From: Aeromicrobium phragmitis
GTDB lineage: Bacteria > Actinomycetota > Actinomycetes > Propionibacteriales > Nocardioidaceae
NCBI RefSeq assembly: GCF_003674095.1
Contig: NZ_RDBF01000002.1
Location: 295,769 to 359,768 of the forward strand
Length of the DNA stretch: 64,000 nucleotides
Direction: 5' to 3'
The notes beneath the pieces are model-generated. The model made no database searches. It saw only the letters and a list, made by a program, of their open reading frames with translations, and was not told the origin of the DNA. Within the stretch, counting starts at the first letter, position 1. Every line of letters starts with the position of its first letter. A program made the position numbers and the translations under genes. Shown one piece after another: positions 44,091 to 52,923 of the stretch.

Positions 44091-44106
44091 TCGAACACCT
44101 GTTCGT
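44091..44106 (+). promoter_or_regulatory. SOS (LexA) box of recA
   Basis: TCGAAC-ACCT-GTTCGT contains the exact actinobacterial/Bacillus-type LexA site CGAAC-N4-GTTCG. It is followed by TACTGT (44109-44114), a suitable -10 element, about 130 bp before the recA ATG. LexA would cover the promoter. lexA itself is not in the window. Confidence 0.85.
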
Positions 44107-44240
44107 ACTACTGTGGTGCACAGGTCGGACGAGGAAGAGCAGCTTTCCACAGGCCGGGTCGAGCAGGCCCGAGATGTCGGTGGGTTCTTCTAGCGTCGAA
44201 GATGGCCCGCCACCCACGACAAGAACAGGAACCGCCTCTC

Positions 44241-45326
44241 ATGGCCAAGAACGCTCCATCATCGCGTGTCGCTGCGGCTGCCGCCGGCGACAAGGACAAG
44301 GCTCTCGACAACGCGATCGCGCAGATCTCGCGGTCCTACGGCAACGGTGCCGTCATGCGTCTGGGTGACAAGACCCGCGCCCCCATCGAGATCATTCCCA
44401 CCGGCGCCGTCGCGCTCGACGTCGCGCTCGGTATCGGCGGACTTCCGCGCGGCCGCATCGTCGAGATCTACGGCCCGGAGTCCTCCGGTAAGACCACGGT
44501 GGCCCTGCACGCCGTGGCCAACGCCCAGCGCAACGGGGGAGTGGCCGCCTTCATCGACGCCGAGCACGCCCTCGACCCCGACTACGCGCGCAAGCTCGGT
44601 GTCGACACCGATGCGCTCCTGGTGTCCCAGCCGGACTCCGGCGAGCAGGCACTCGAGATCGCCGACATGCTCGTGCGCTCCGGCGCCCTCGACATCATCG
44701 TCATCGACTCCGTCGCCGCCCTCGTGCCGCGCGCCGAGATCGACGGCGAGATGGGCGACAGCCACGTCGGTCTGCAGGCGCGTCTCATGAGCCAGGCGCT
44801 CCGCAAGATGACCGGCGCCATCAACGGCTCGGGCACCACGGCGATCTTCATCAACCAGCTGCGCGAGAAGATCGGCGTGATGTTCGGCTCGCCCGAGACC
44901 ACCACGGGCGGTAAGGCGCTCAAGTTCTACGCATCGGTTCGCATGGACGTGCGCCGTATCGAGACCCTCAAGGACGGCACCGACATGGTCGGTAACCGCA
45001 CTCGGGTCAAGGTCGTCAAGAACAAGCTCGCCCCGCCGTTCAAGCAGGCCGAGTTCGACATCATGTACGGGCAGGGCATCAGCCGTGAGGGCAGCCTGAT
45101 CGACCTCGGTGTCGAAGCGGGCTTCGTGCGCAAGGCCGGCGCTTGGTACACCTACGAGGGCGATCAGCTCGGCCAAGGGAAAGAGAACGCGCGCAACTTC
45201 CTGCGTGACAACCCCGATCTGGCCAATGAGCTCGAGAAGCGCATCAAGGAGAGCCTCGGTGTCGGCGCACAGCTCGACGAGCCCGCCGCCGACGATGACG
45301 GCGACCTCTCGGCCGCTGACTTCTGA
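44241..45326 (+). CDS. recA: Recombinase A
   Basis: RecA forms filaments on single-stranded DNA, drives strand exchange and stimulates LexA self-cleavage. The 361-residue protein has Walker A GPESSGKT at residues 78-85, [12 protein letters not shown], and the L2 region [29 protein letters not shown]. No intein interrupts it, unlike some mycobacterial recA genes. An acidic C-terminus ([11 protein letters not shown]) is normal. ATG 44241 is the usual start. recX follows with 1 bp overlap. Confidence 0.98.
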   Translation: MAKNAPSSRVAAAAAGDKDKALDNAIAQISRSYGNGAVMRLGDKTRAPIEIIPTGAVALDVALGIGGLPRGRIVEIYGPESSGKTTVALHAVANAQRNGGVAAFIDAEHALDPDYARKLGVDTDALLVSQPDSGEQALEIADMLVRSGALDIIVIDSVAALVPRAEIDGEMGDSHVGLQARLMSQALRKMTGAINGSGTTAIFINQLREKIGVMFGSPETTTGGKALKFYASVRMDVRRIETLKDGTDMVGNRTRVKVVKNKLAPPFKQAEFDIMYGQGISREGSLIDLGVEAGFVRKAGAWYTYEGDQLGQGKENARNFLRDNPDLANELEKRIKESLGVGAQLDEPAADDDGDLSAADF

Positions 45327-45841
45327 TGGCACCGCGGACTGCCGAGGGACTGTCCGGGCTCGCTCTCGAGGAGTTCGCCCGGACGGTCGCCCTCGACCGG
45401 CTGACCGACCGCGACCGCAGTCGCGCGGACCTCGCGCAGGCCATGGCCAAGAAGGCCGTCCCCGACGAGGTCGCCGCAGCGGTGCTGGATCGGCTCGAGG
45501 CCGCCGGTCTCGTCGACGACGAGCGCTTCGCGCGCTCCTGGGTGCAGTCGCGTCAGCGGGTCAAGGGCCTCGCAGCTCCCGTCCTCGCCATGGAGCTGCG
45601 GCGTCAGGGTATCGACGACGAGCTCGCCCGGCGCGTGCTGGACGAGGAGACCGACGCCGACGCCGAGCGCGAGGCCGCCCACCGACTCGTGCAACGCAAA
45701 CTCCGCAGCGTCCGAGGGCTCGACCCGTCGGTACAGGTGCGTCGTCTCACCGGCATGCTCGCCCGCAAGGGCTATGCGCCTCAGGTCGCGTTCGACGTCG
45801 TCCGCGCCGAACTCGATGCGGACGTCGAACTGGCGGACTGA
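45326..45841 (+). CDS. recX: Regulatory protein RecX
   Basis: RecX binds RecA filaments and limits their activity. The 171-residue protein has the tandem three-helix repeats of the family: RLTDRDRSRADLAQAM, VLDRLEAAGLVDDERFARSWVQSRQ and ELRRQGIDDELARRVLDEE. It starts at the recA stop (TGATG). Its last 61 bp overlap the 3' end of the convergent MBL-fold gene, an unusual arrangement. Confidence 0.92.
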   Translation: MAPRTAEGLSGLALEEFARTVALDRLTDRDRSRADLAQAMAKKAVPDEVAAAVLDRLEAAGLVDDERFARSWVQSRQRVKGLAAPVLAMELRRQGIDDELARRVLDEETDADAEREAAHRLVQRKLRSVRGLDPSVQVRRLTGMLARKGYAPQVAFDVVRAELDADVELAD

Positions 45842-46635
45842 GCCGTGAAGGTCGCACCCCGCGACGCCACGCTCACCCGCCCCTCGAAGACGGCTTCGGC
45901 TTGCGCCCCCGCTGAGGCGCGCATCTCGTCGGTAGAGAAATGGCTCAGGACGAGGTGACGCACGGCGGCCTGCTGGGCGACCTCGCCGGCCATCGTCCCC
46001 GTGAGGTGGCCGTGGCCGTCCAATGCGGCGGCGTCGGCTTCCAGGTACGTCGCTTCGCATACGAACACGTCCGCCCCACGGGCGGCCTCGAGTAGTGGGT
46101 GGCACCGGCCGGTGTCCCCGGAGAACGTCACCACGGTCGGCGATGCGTCTCGGCTGGAGAAGCGCAGGCTCGCGGCCGGAACCGGATGATGCGCCCGAAA
46201 CGATCGCAGCTCGACTCCGCACGCTTCGAGCCCGGCGACGGCGGCGCCGTCGAGTGGCAGGCCCCGCACCTCGAAGGCCTCTTCGATGGGCCTGGCCATC
46301 CCTGGGAGCGAGGCGATGCCGAAAACCTGATCGAACGCCCGCAGGCGAGGGAGATCCTCCTCGGGCAGATACAAGGGGATGCGCGGCAGCATGACGGGGA
46401 ACGTCCAGCGGTACGCCAGCGCCATCAGATCGAGGCTGTGATCGGCATGCAGGTGCGTCACCACGATCGCGCTCAGCTCGGACAAGGCATGTCGCGAGAC
46501 GAGCTCGGCCATCACTCCGGGTCCTGCATCCACCAGGATGCTCGCGTCGGGCGTGTGCACGAGGTAACCGCTCGCAGGCCCGGCCGAGGTCGGGGCGGTC
46601 GCGTTACTGCCGAGGATCTCCACGGTGAGCGTCAT
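45781..46635 (-). CDS. MBL-fold metallo-hydrolase
   Basis: The 284-residue protein has a metallo-beta-lactamase fold close to ribonuclease Z/arylsulfatase types: metal motif THLHADHSLDL near residue 60, then SGDTGRCHPL, CEATY and LSHFSTDE. The family would normally end near GRVSVASRGATF; about 20 further residues rich in Ser/Thr/Ala follow, and this tail overlaps recX. It is the last gene of the LacI-ABC cluster, ATG 46635 overlapping the ATPase stop by 4 bp, so it may process the imported compound. Confidence 0.8.
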   Translation of the reverse strand: MTLTVEILGSNATAPTSAGPASGYLVHTPDASILVDAGPGVMAELVSRHALSELSAIVVTHLHADHSLDLMALAYRWTFPVMLPRIPLYLPEEDLPRLRAFDQVFGIASLPGMARPIEEAFEVRGLPLDGAAVAGLEACGVELRSFRAHHPVPAASLRFSSRDASPTVVTFSGDTGRCHPLLEAARGADVFVCEATYLEADAAALDGHGHLTGTMAGEVAQQAAVRHLVLSHFSTDEMRASAGAQAEAVFEGRVSVASRGATFTAQSASSTSASSSARTTSNAT

Positions 46636-47687
46636 GCCGCCACCTTCTCCTTCTGCACGAGTGCGGTCCCCATCGACAGCGTGACGAAGACGCGGTCGCC
46701 GCGCCGGACCGGGCGCCCACTTCGGGCGGTGAGGGTGCGGCCGGCGACGTCCACGGTCACCTGGGTGGACTCGCCCACGAACTCGGTGTGCGTCACGACG
46801 GCCTCCACCGATCCCGGTGCCGGTGCGTCGTGCAGGAGGAGGGAGTCGGGTCGCAGAAGCAGCCGGGCTGGGCCGCGGGAGGACGGTGGCTGCAGCAGTT
46901 CGTGCGGGATCGTCCAATGGCCGCCGAGCGCGTGGACGCCTCGATCGTCGGCTTCGACGTCGACATACGTCGCCGCACACAGGAAATCCGCGACGAAGTC
47001 GTCGGCGGGGCGGTCCCACAGGTCGCGTGGCGTCCCGAACTGCACCAGTTCGCCCGCGCGCATCACGGCGACGTGGTCGGCCATCGACAGGGCCTCGTGT
47101 CGGTCGTGCGTCACCATGACGTTCACCCCCGTCGAGGCGGCGAGCAGGGTCATGAGCTGTCGGCGCATGGCACCGCGCAGTTGAGGATCCAAGGCGGCGA
47201 GTGGTTCGTCGAGGAGCAGCACCCGAGGTTCGATGGCCATGGCCCGAGCCAAGGCGACGCGCTGACGCTGACCGCCCGAGAGCTGAGCGGGTCGCCGATC
47301 GGCGAAGTCGGTCAGTTCGGTGAACGTCAGCAGTCGTTCGACGACCTCGGCGCGGCTGCGCGGGTCGACCTTGCGGGCCCGCAGGCCGTACTCGACGTTG
47401 CCGCGCACCGTGAGGTGGGGGAACAGTGCGTACTGCTGGGGGACGAGCCCCACGTCGCGCCGCGACGGAGGGGTCGAGGTGATGTCGTCGCCGCCGGCGA
47501 TGATCCGCCCCGCCGCCACCGGCACCAGCCCCGCGATAGCGCGCAGCAGTGACGTCTTGCCGCACCCGGACGGTCCGACGATCGCGAGGGTCGTGCCAGC
47601 CGGAACCGACAGGCTCACCTCCCGCACCGCGCGTGTCCCTCCGTAGTCGATGCTCAGCTGCTCGATCTCGAGCCACCGGTCACTCAT
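46632..47687 (-). CDS. ABC importer ATP-binding protein (PotA/FbpC type)
   Basis: The 351-residue ATPase has Walker A GPSGCGKTS near 39, the signature LSGGQRQR, Walker B LLLDEPLAALD and H-loop VTHDRHEA. A C-terminal TOBE-like domain (about 240-345, LLLRPDSLLL) is typical of iron, spermidine and phosphonate importers. It lies between its permeases and the MBL gene on the minus strand. The ligand is unknown. Confidence 0.9.
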   Translation of the reverse strand: MSDRWLEIEQLSIDYGGTRAVREVSLSVPAGTTLAIVGPSGCGKTSLLRAIAGLVPVAAGRIIAGGDDITSTPPSRRDVGLVPQQYALFPHLTVRGNVEYGLRARKVDPRSRAEVVERLLTFTELTDFADRRPAQLSGGQRQRVALARAMAIEPRVLLLDEPLAALDPQLRGAMRRQLMTLLAASTGVNVMVTHDRHEALSMADHVAVMRAGELVQFGTPRDLWDRPADDFVADFLCAATYVDVEADDRGVHALGGHWTIPHELLQPPSSRGPARLLLRPDSLLLHDAPAPGSVEAVVTHTEFVGESTQVTVDVAGRTLTARSGRPVRRGDRVFVTLSMGTALVQKEKVAA

Positions 47688-47690
47688 CTT

Positions 47691-48473
47691 TCATTCCTTT
47701 CCTTGTCGCGCACGTTGCGCGGCCACCGTCACGAGCAGCAGCGGCACGACGCACGCCATGAACAGCATCGTCTTCGCCGAGGCGAGCTCGAGGCGCTGCG
47801 TCGCATAGGCGTCGAACAACGCGAACGGCGCCATGGGGCTGGCCGGCGGATTGACGAAGAAACTGATGTTGAACTCCCCGAACGACAGCGCGAACACGGT
47901 GATGACCGACTGAACGATCGCCGTGGTGCTCATCGGCAGCGTGACGGTCAGGAGAACTCGTGGATTCGATGAGCCCAAACTCGCGGCGACGTCTTCGCAG
48001 GTCTGCAGTGCCGGTTCGGCGAAGACCGGCGTCAGCGCCGCGAGCGCGAACGGCAGCGTGACGAGCACGTGGCCGAAGAAGAGCAAGGCGCCGCTGGGCC
48101 GCAGCTCGGGGTACAGCGTGATGAGACCGATGCTCAAGGCGATCCCGGGAATCGCCAGGGGCAGGGTGGCCAGGAACGAGACCGCCCGGGTCCATCGGGA
48201 GGTGCTGCGCGCCAACCACATCGCCAGCGGTCCCCCGACGAGGAGGTTGGCTGCCACCACGGCGATCGCGACGCCGGCGCTACGTCGCAGGGTCTCGCCC
48301 ATCTGCTCCCACGCCAGCGCCAGCCAATCGCCGGTCACGCCGTCGCCGAGGAGACCACGTGCTGAGTTCGCGCTCACCGCAACGAGGATCGACACCACCG
48401 CCGGGGTCAAGATGAACAGAGCGCACAGCGTCACAGCGGCGCGGGTGACGGCCCTGTCGGTTCGCCCGCTCAC
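47691..48473 (-). CDS. ABC importer permease 2 (spermidine/iron/phosphonate type)
   Basis: The 260-residue membrane protein has about six helices and the EAA-like loop DVAASLGSSNPRVLLTVTLPMSTTAIVQSV. GTG 48473 is preferred over ATG 48494 because it makes a 4-bp overlap (GTGA) with the previous stop, with GGAGG 5 nt before it. It pairs with the next permease on the minus strand to form the channel. Confidence 0.87.
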   Translation of the reverse strand: MSGRTDRAVTRAAVTLCALFILTPAVVSILVAVSANSARGLLGDGVTGDWLALAWEQMGETLRRSAGVAIAVVAANLLVGGPLAMWLARSTSRWTRAVSFLATLPLAIPGIALSIGLITLYPELRPSGALLFFGHVLVTLPFALAALTPVFAEPALQTCEDVAASLGSSNPRVLLTVTLPMSTTAIVQSVITVFALSFGEFNISFFVNPPASPMAPFALFDAYATQRLELASAKTMLFMACVVPLLLVTVAAQRARQGKE

Positions 48474-49336
48474 CGCTGCCTCCTGCTCAGCCACGTGCTC
48501 GCCGCGCGAGAGAGCGCCAGGGTTCCGGCCGCGATGAGCGCGAGCACCACGGCCAGCCCCGAGGCAGAGGCCACGCGGTAGCCGTTGGACAGCTGATCGG
48601 CGACGGACAGTGGGAGCAGGCGCTCGTGCTGCGCCAGCGTGGCGATCGTCCCGTAGCCGCCGATGGTGACCGCGGCGGCAGTCCCGAGCACCTGAACGAC
48701 CGCGGGAAGGATGATCGGGAGGCTCACCGTGAAGAATGCGCGAAGCCGGGATGCCCCCAACGTCCGCGCCGTATCCACAAGCGAGTGATCGAAGGTGGAG
48801 ACCGAGGCCTGCAGTGGCCCGATGACCCGCGGGAAGCTGAAGTAGATGTACGCCATGAAGATGCCGGGCAGGGCGTAGGCGGACCCTCCGAGTGCCGGCA
48901 CGGCCTGGGCGAAGATGCCGGTGCGCCCCAGCATCAAGATGGTGAAGAATCCCACGACGATGCCAGGGAGGGCGATCGGCAAGGTGAAGACCACCGCTAC
49001 GGCTCCGCTTCCCCCGCCGTCGCGAGACATTCGCAAGGTCAAGGGGACGGCGATCACCAGCATGATCAGCACGGAGCCGAGGCCGACGAGGATCGAGTTC
49101 ACGACTTCACCTCGCAACTGCGATGAAGTGAGCACCTGAGTCAGGTGCTCCAGCGTGAATCCGGCATCCTCGCCGGCCCCGGTCGCGCCGAGGCCGAGCG
49201 CGGTGACCAGCAGCACCACGAGCGGCACGACGCCGAACACCGCCAGGACGCCGATACCGGGCAACGCCGCCGGAAACGAGGCGAAGCGCGCTGTCGTCCG
49301 CGCTTGCCGGCCGGGGCGCGCAGCCTCCGGCGCCAT
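48470..49336 (-). CDS. ABC importer permease 1 (spermidine/iron/phosphonate type)
   Basis: The 288-residue membrane protein has the BPD_transp_1 fold with LPGIVVGFFTILMLGRTGIF, and a coupling loop DTARTLGASRLRAFFTVSLPIILPAVV. ATG 49336 is chosen; GTG 49351 is a second possibility 1 bp after the binding-protein stop. Its loop matches that of its partner. Substrate unknown. Confidence 0.85.
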   Translation of the reverse strand: MAPEAARPGRQARTTARFASFPAALPGIGVLAVFGVVPLVVLLVTALGLGATGAGEDAGFTLEHLTQVLTSSQLRGEVVNSILVGLGSVLIMLVIAVPLTLRMSRDGGGSGAVAVVFTLPIALPGIVVGFFTILMLGRTGIFAQAVPALGGSAYALPGIFMAYIYFSFPRVIGPLQASVSTFDHSLVDTARTLGASRLRAFFTVSLPIILPAVVQVLGTAAAVTIGGYGTIATLAQHERLLPLSVADQLSNGYRVASASGLAVVLALIAAGTLALSRAASTWLSRRQR

Positions 49337-49352
49337 GACGGTGCTGGCCACG

Positions 49353-50408
49353 TCAGCGCACTCGCTGGTCGTACTCGGCGACGAAGTCCGACTGAACCTC
49401 GCCCATCGTCGCGTAGTCGACCGTGACGACGCGCTCGTACTCGGTGGCGGGAAGGACATCGTCGGCGACGTCCTCCGGGAACGGTTCTCCGGCCGGCCGC
49501 ATGAAGCCCTCGGAGAACAGCTTCTGACCCGCGTCGGAGAAGTAGAAGTCGAGCAGGTTGCGGCCGTTGTTGGGATGCGGTGCGTCCTTGACGAGTCCGA
49601 CCACGTACGGGATCTCGAGGCTGCCTTCCTCAGGGATCACGACCTCGATGTTGCTGCCCTCCTGCTGCAGGTTGTACCCGTTGAAGTCGGCGTCGATGAG
49701 GATCGGGATCTCACCTTGCGCGAGTGATGCCGTCGCCGTCTGTGCGGGCGTCGTCGCACCGTTGTCCGCCAGCTTGCTGAGGTAGTCGAGTCCGGGCTCC
49801 CAATCGTCGAGGTCGCCGCCGAGCGCCTCGTTGGCGGCCGTCGCGACGGAGTAGCCCACGGCTGCCTGCGCCGGGTCCAGGTACGACACCATGCCCTCGT
49901 ACTGGGGATCGAGGAGGTCCTCCCATGACTGCGGGACCGGGACGTCACCGAGGGCGTCGGTGTTGACGAGGAACGCGACGGTCCCCGAGTGGACCGTGTG
50001 CCACAGCTCGTCGGGGGACTTGTTGGAGTCGTCCAGGTTCTCGGCGCCGGCCGGCGTGTAGGGCTGGAGCAGGTCGGCCTCGACGAGCTGGTTGGCGAAG
50101 GCGATGCCGACGTACACCACGTCGGCGACCGGGGCGGCGGACTCCGTCTGGAGCGCCGCGAGGGCCTGGCCCGAGTTCTTCGGGTCGTTGGGGGCGGCGA
50201 TGCCCGCGAGGTCGGAGAACTCGCTCAGCACCTCGCCGAAGTTGGCCCACTCGGCCGGGCTGTTGTAAGTGACGACCATGTCGCCGTCGGCTTCATGGGC
50301 CAGGTCGGTGGATGCCTCGGACGTGGCATCGGCGCCGCAGGCGGCCAGGGTCAGCGAGGCGACCGCGAGGGCCGCCGCCGACAGCGTGGAGCGGGGGGTC
50401 AGACGCAT
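49353..50408 (-). CDS. ABC importer solute-binding lipoprotein
   Basis: The 351-residue protein has a signal peptide with lipobox LAAC and lipid-bearing Cys24. The mature fold is of the iron/thiamine/2-aminoethylphosphonate type: VVTYNSPAEWANFGEVLSEFSD, FLVNTDALGDVPVPQSWEDLLDPQY and GLVKDAPHPNNGRNLLDFYFS. AAGGAGA precedes the ATG. It captures the ligand of the cluster. It is preceded by a LacI-type operator, so transcription is probably induced by a sugar-like or other small effector. Confidence 0.87.
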   Translation of the reverse strand: MRLTPRSTLSAAALAVASLTLAACGADATSEASTDLAHEADGDMVVTYNSPAEWANFGEVLSEFSDLAGIAAPNDPKNSGQALAALQTESAAPVADVVYVGIAFANQLVEADLLQPYTPAGAENLDDSNKSPDELWHTVHSGTVAFLVNTDALGDVPVPQSWEDLLDPQYEGMVSYLDPAQAAVGYSVATAANEALGGDLDDWEPGLDYLSKLADNGATTPAQTATASLAQGEIPILIDADFNGYNLQQEGSNIEVVIPEEGSLEIPYVVGLVKDAPHPNNGRNLLDFYFSDAGQKLFSEGFMRPAGEPFPEDVADDVLPATEYERVVTVDYATMGEVQSDFVAEYDQRVR

Positions 50409-50453
50409 GGGAAAAGGTCTCCTTCTCGAACAGGGAGGCCGGGCGGCCCACCG

Positions 50454-50471
50454 TGCTTAACCGTTTCAGCA
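50454..50471 (-). promoter_or_regulatory. LacI-family operator candidate
   Basis: TGCTTAACCGTTTCAGCA is an 18-bp palindrome with a central CG and two mismatches, the usual form for LacI/GalR sites. It lies 46 bp before the solute-binding protein gene and downstream of the LacI gene. Binding by the neighbouring regulator is inferred. The rest of 50409-50537 has no gene. Confidence 0.6.
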
Positions 50472-50537
50472 CTCGGCGAACAGCGGGTGACGAAAGGGCG
50501 AGGCAGAGCTGACTGGCCGCCGAAGAAGTGGCGCGGG

Positions 50538-51560
50538 TCAGTCGGTGAGACGGGCCACGGAGTCGCGCGCTCGCAGCTCGACGGGAACCTCGACACGCTC
50601 CTTCGCGCCGTCGATGACCAGGCGCAGGGCCTCGGCTCCCACGCGTGAGCGATCGAAGGCCACGGTCGTCAGGGCAGGAGCCAACAGCGCGGAGGTGGGC
50701 AGATCGTCGTGTCCGATGACGCTCAGGTCACGACCGACCTGCCGGCCCATGCTCGTGGCGACGCTGTAGGCGACTGCCGCGAGGTAATCGGAGTTGAACA
50801 GGTAGCACGGATGATCGTGGCGCGAGCGCAGGTCCTCGGCGAGGAAGTCGGCCACGACTCCGGCGTTGAGGCGGGTGTGCCGCACGACCCCCTCGATTCC
50901 ATGCTCGGCGCACACGTGCTCGAACGCCGTCTCCCGCGCGGTGTCGGCCGCCTGCTCGGCGGGCGCGGCGACGAAGTCGATCGTGCGGTGTCCGCGCTCG
51001 GCGGCGTACTCCACGCACAGTCTCACCGCCGCGTGGTGATCAGGGTTCACGGTGGCCACGGAGGGGACCGGGTCGTCGCCGCCGTCGTCGGCGTGAAGGG
51101 CGACGAGATGGATGTCCTGATGACGCTCCTGCCAGGCGCGCAAACGGCTGAGTCCACCGACAGGAGCGATGACGATCTTGCCGACACCGAGGTCCACGAG
51201 GTGATCGAGAAGGTCCTGCTGCTCGGCGGCGTCGTAGTGCGAGCTGGTCACCAGCAGGGCTTGGCCGCGGGCGCGGCTGCCCTCCTCGAGGGCCTTCAGC
51301 ACGTCGAGGAACATCGGGTTGCGCATGTTCCGGATGATGACGCCGATATCCTCGCGTTGTCCGGTGCGGAGCATCCGGGCGTAACGGTTGGAGCGGTACC
51401 CGAGTTCGTGTGCCGCCTGGAGCACCCGTTCGCGGGTTTCCGCAGAGACCCGCCCGCTGCCGTTCAAGGCGTAGCTCGCCAGCGAGAGAGAGGTGTTGGC
51501 GCGCTGCGCGACATCACGCAGTCGGGGTCGGGCGTCGGCCACGGGTTCATCCTCACGCAT
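50538..51560 (-). CDS. LacI-family transcriptional regulator
   Basis: The 340-residue protein has a LacI helix-turn-helix: LRDVAQRANTSLSLASYALNGSGRVSAETRERVLQAAHELGYRSNRYARML. The effector domain with periplasmic-binding fold runs from about 70 to 335 (IGVIIRNMRNPMFLDVLKALEEG, LSVIGHDDLPTSALLAPALTTVAFDRSRVGAEAL). The HTH is followed by the hinge helix as usual. It is the first gene of the minus-strand importer cluster. Effector unknown. Confidence 0.9.
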   Translation of the reverse strand: MREDEPVADARPRLRDVAQRANTSLSLASYALNGSGRVSAETRERVLQAAHELGYRSNRYARMLRTGQREDIGVIIRNMRNPMFLDVLKALEEGSRARGQALLVTSSHYDAAEQQDLLDHLVDLGVGKIVIAPVGGLSRLRAWQERHQDIHLVALHADDGGDDPVPSVATVNPDHHAAVRLCVEYAAERGHRTIDFVAAPAEQAADTARETAFEHVCAEHGIEGVVRHTRLNAGVVADFLAEDLRSRHDHPCYLFNSDYLAAVAYSVATSMGRQVGRDLSVIGHDDLPTSALLAPALTTVAFDRSRVGAEALRLVIDGAKERVEVPVELRARDSVARLTD

Positions 51561-51612
51561 CGGACTTCGTCGTCACAACACGACCCGGGGGCGTGACCAT
51601 TACGCTCGGGGC

Positions 51613-52074
51613 ATGAGCTCCACCCTCGGCCTCTACCGGCGTGCGACGCGGCTGCCGTACGGCGACCGCGTCTTCTCGCGCGTGTTCAGCCTCAAGGCCC
51701 CCTACTTCGCTACGGTGCGCCCGCACGTCACGGCGATGCGGCCGCACTTCGCCGAGGTCAGGATCGCCAAACGTCGCCGCGTGCACAACCACATCGGGAC
51801 GGTCCACGCCATCGCGGTGTGCAACGGCTTGGAAGCGGCGATGGGGTTGCTCGCCGAAGCCACGGTTCCCGCCGGTCATCGATGGCTGCCCAAGGGGATG
51901 GAGGTCGAGTACCTGGCAAAGTCGACATCGGACCTCGTCTGTCGGGCCGAGACCACTCCCGGCGACTGGGATGGCGCGCCGGATGTCCCCGTCACGGTCA
52001 CCGCGACCCGCGACGACGGCACCGTCGTCGTGCGCGGCGTGATCCGGCTGTGGGTCACGCCACGCACGAACTGA
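51613..52074 (+). CDS. DUF4442 hotdog-fold protein
   Basis: The 153-residue product matches DUF4442 (PaaI/YiiD-like thioesterase fold): FSLKAPYFATVRPHVTAMRPHFAEVRIAKRRRVHNHIGTVHAIAVCNGLEAAMGLL, with VHNHIGTVH as the conserved core. The catalytic status is unclear. ATG 51613 follows TACGCT by 6 nt, so the message is probably leaderless. It stands alone between the LacI cluster and gluABCD, and converges on gluD with 6 bp between. Confidence 0.82.
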   Translation: MSSTLGLYRRATRLPYGDRVFSRVFSLKAPYFATVRPHVTAMRPHFAEVRIAKRRRVHNHIGTVHAIAVCNGLEAAMGLLAEATVPAGHRWLPKGMEVEYLAKSTSDLVCRAETTPGDWDGAPDVPVTVTATRDDGTVVVRGVIRLWVTPRTN

Positions 52075-52080
52075 CGAAGC

Positions 52081-52923
52081 TCAGGGTTTGTCGAGCGGAA
52101 CGCTCGGGTTGTTCTCCATCGACTGTGCCGGACGTGCGCCCGTGATGTGCTTCTCGGCCCAACGTCCCAACGCGGTCAGCAACAGGTTCAGCACGATGTA
52201 GAGCACGGCGAGGACGAGCGCCGTGGCCAAGCGGTTGTCGAAGGTTCGCCAGATGTCGCGGCCGATCGTCGTTAGACCCGGCGCCAAGATGTAATAGCCG
52301 AGACTGGTGTCCTTCAACGCCACGACGCACTGGCTGATGATCGCCGGCGTCATGATCTTGATCGCCTGGGGCAGCTGAACGATGCGCATCACGGCGGACT
52401 TGCGCAGACCGATGGCGTACGCCGCCTCCACCTGACCTCGCGGCACCGCGTTGATACCGGCCCGGAACGTCTCGGCGAGGACGGAGCCGTTGTAGAGGAT
52501 CAGGCCGATCACCAGCGGAGCGATGGTGCCGAGCTGGGTCTCGAAGGCGTAGAACCAGATGAAGATGATCAACAGGAGTAGCGGAACTGCCCGGAAGAAC
52601 TCCACGACAGTCCACGCGACCCATCGGACGGGGGCGTGGTCGGAGAGCTTGGCCGTCCCGAAGACCAGGCCGAACACGAGCGCACCGGCGATCGAGAGGA
52701 CGGCGATCCACAGCGTGTCGAGCATCCCCTCGGCCAGGAGGCTGATGAACCGCGGGGTGTAGAAGACCTCCCATTTCTCGGCGGTCAGTTGATCCTCGAC
52801 CCACAGCTTCCACACGATGAGCCCGAGCACCGCGACGATGCCGATGATCGTGAGGATGCCGAAGATCCGGTGCCGTACTCGAGCCCGGGGACCGGGAGCG
52901 TCATAGAGGACTGTCGAGCTCAT
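52081..52923 (-). CDS. gluD: Glutamate ABC transporter permease GluD
   Basis: The 280-residue permease of the polar amino-acid family has the loop RAGINAVPRGQVEAAYAIGLRKSAVMRIVQLPQAIKIM and about five helices. Starting at ATG 52923 it overlaps the gluC stop by 1 bp (TGATG); ATG 52938 is an in-frame alternative. A basic C-terminus extends past the last helix. It works with GluC as a heterodimeric channel for glutamate. Confidence 0.9.
   Translation of the reverse strand: MSSTVLYDAPGPRARVRHRIFGILTIIGIVAVLGLIVWKLWVEDQLTAEKWEVFYTPRFISLLAEGMLDTLWIAVLSIAGALVFGLVFGTAKLSDHAPVRWVAWTVVEFFRAVPLLLLIIFIWFYAFETQLGTIAPLVIGLILYNGSVLAETFRAGINAVPRGQVEAAYAIGLRKSAVMRIVQLPQAIKIMTPAIISQCVVALKDTSLGYYILAPGLTTIGRDIWRTFDNRLATALVLAVLYIVLNLLLTALGRWAEKHITGARPAQSMENNPSVPLDKP

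Noticed and set aside
44241..45326. Intein in recA
   Set aside because: The gene is 361 codons with continuous RecA motifs, so nothing is inserted.
48474..48494. ATG 48494 as start of the second importer permease
   Set aside because: It would overlap the upstream gene by 25 bp; GTG 48473 has GGAGG and a normal 4-bp overlap.
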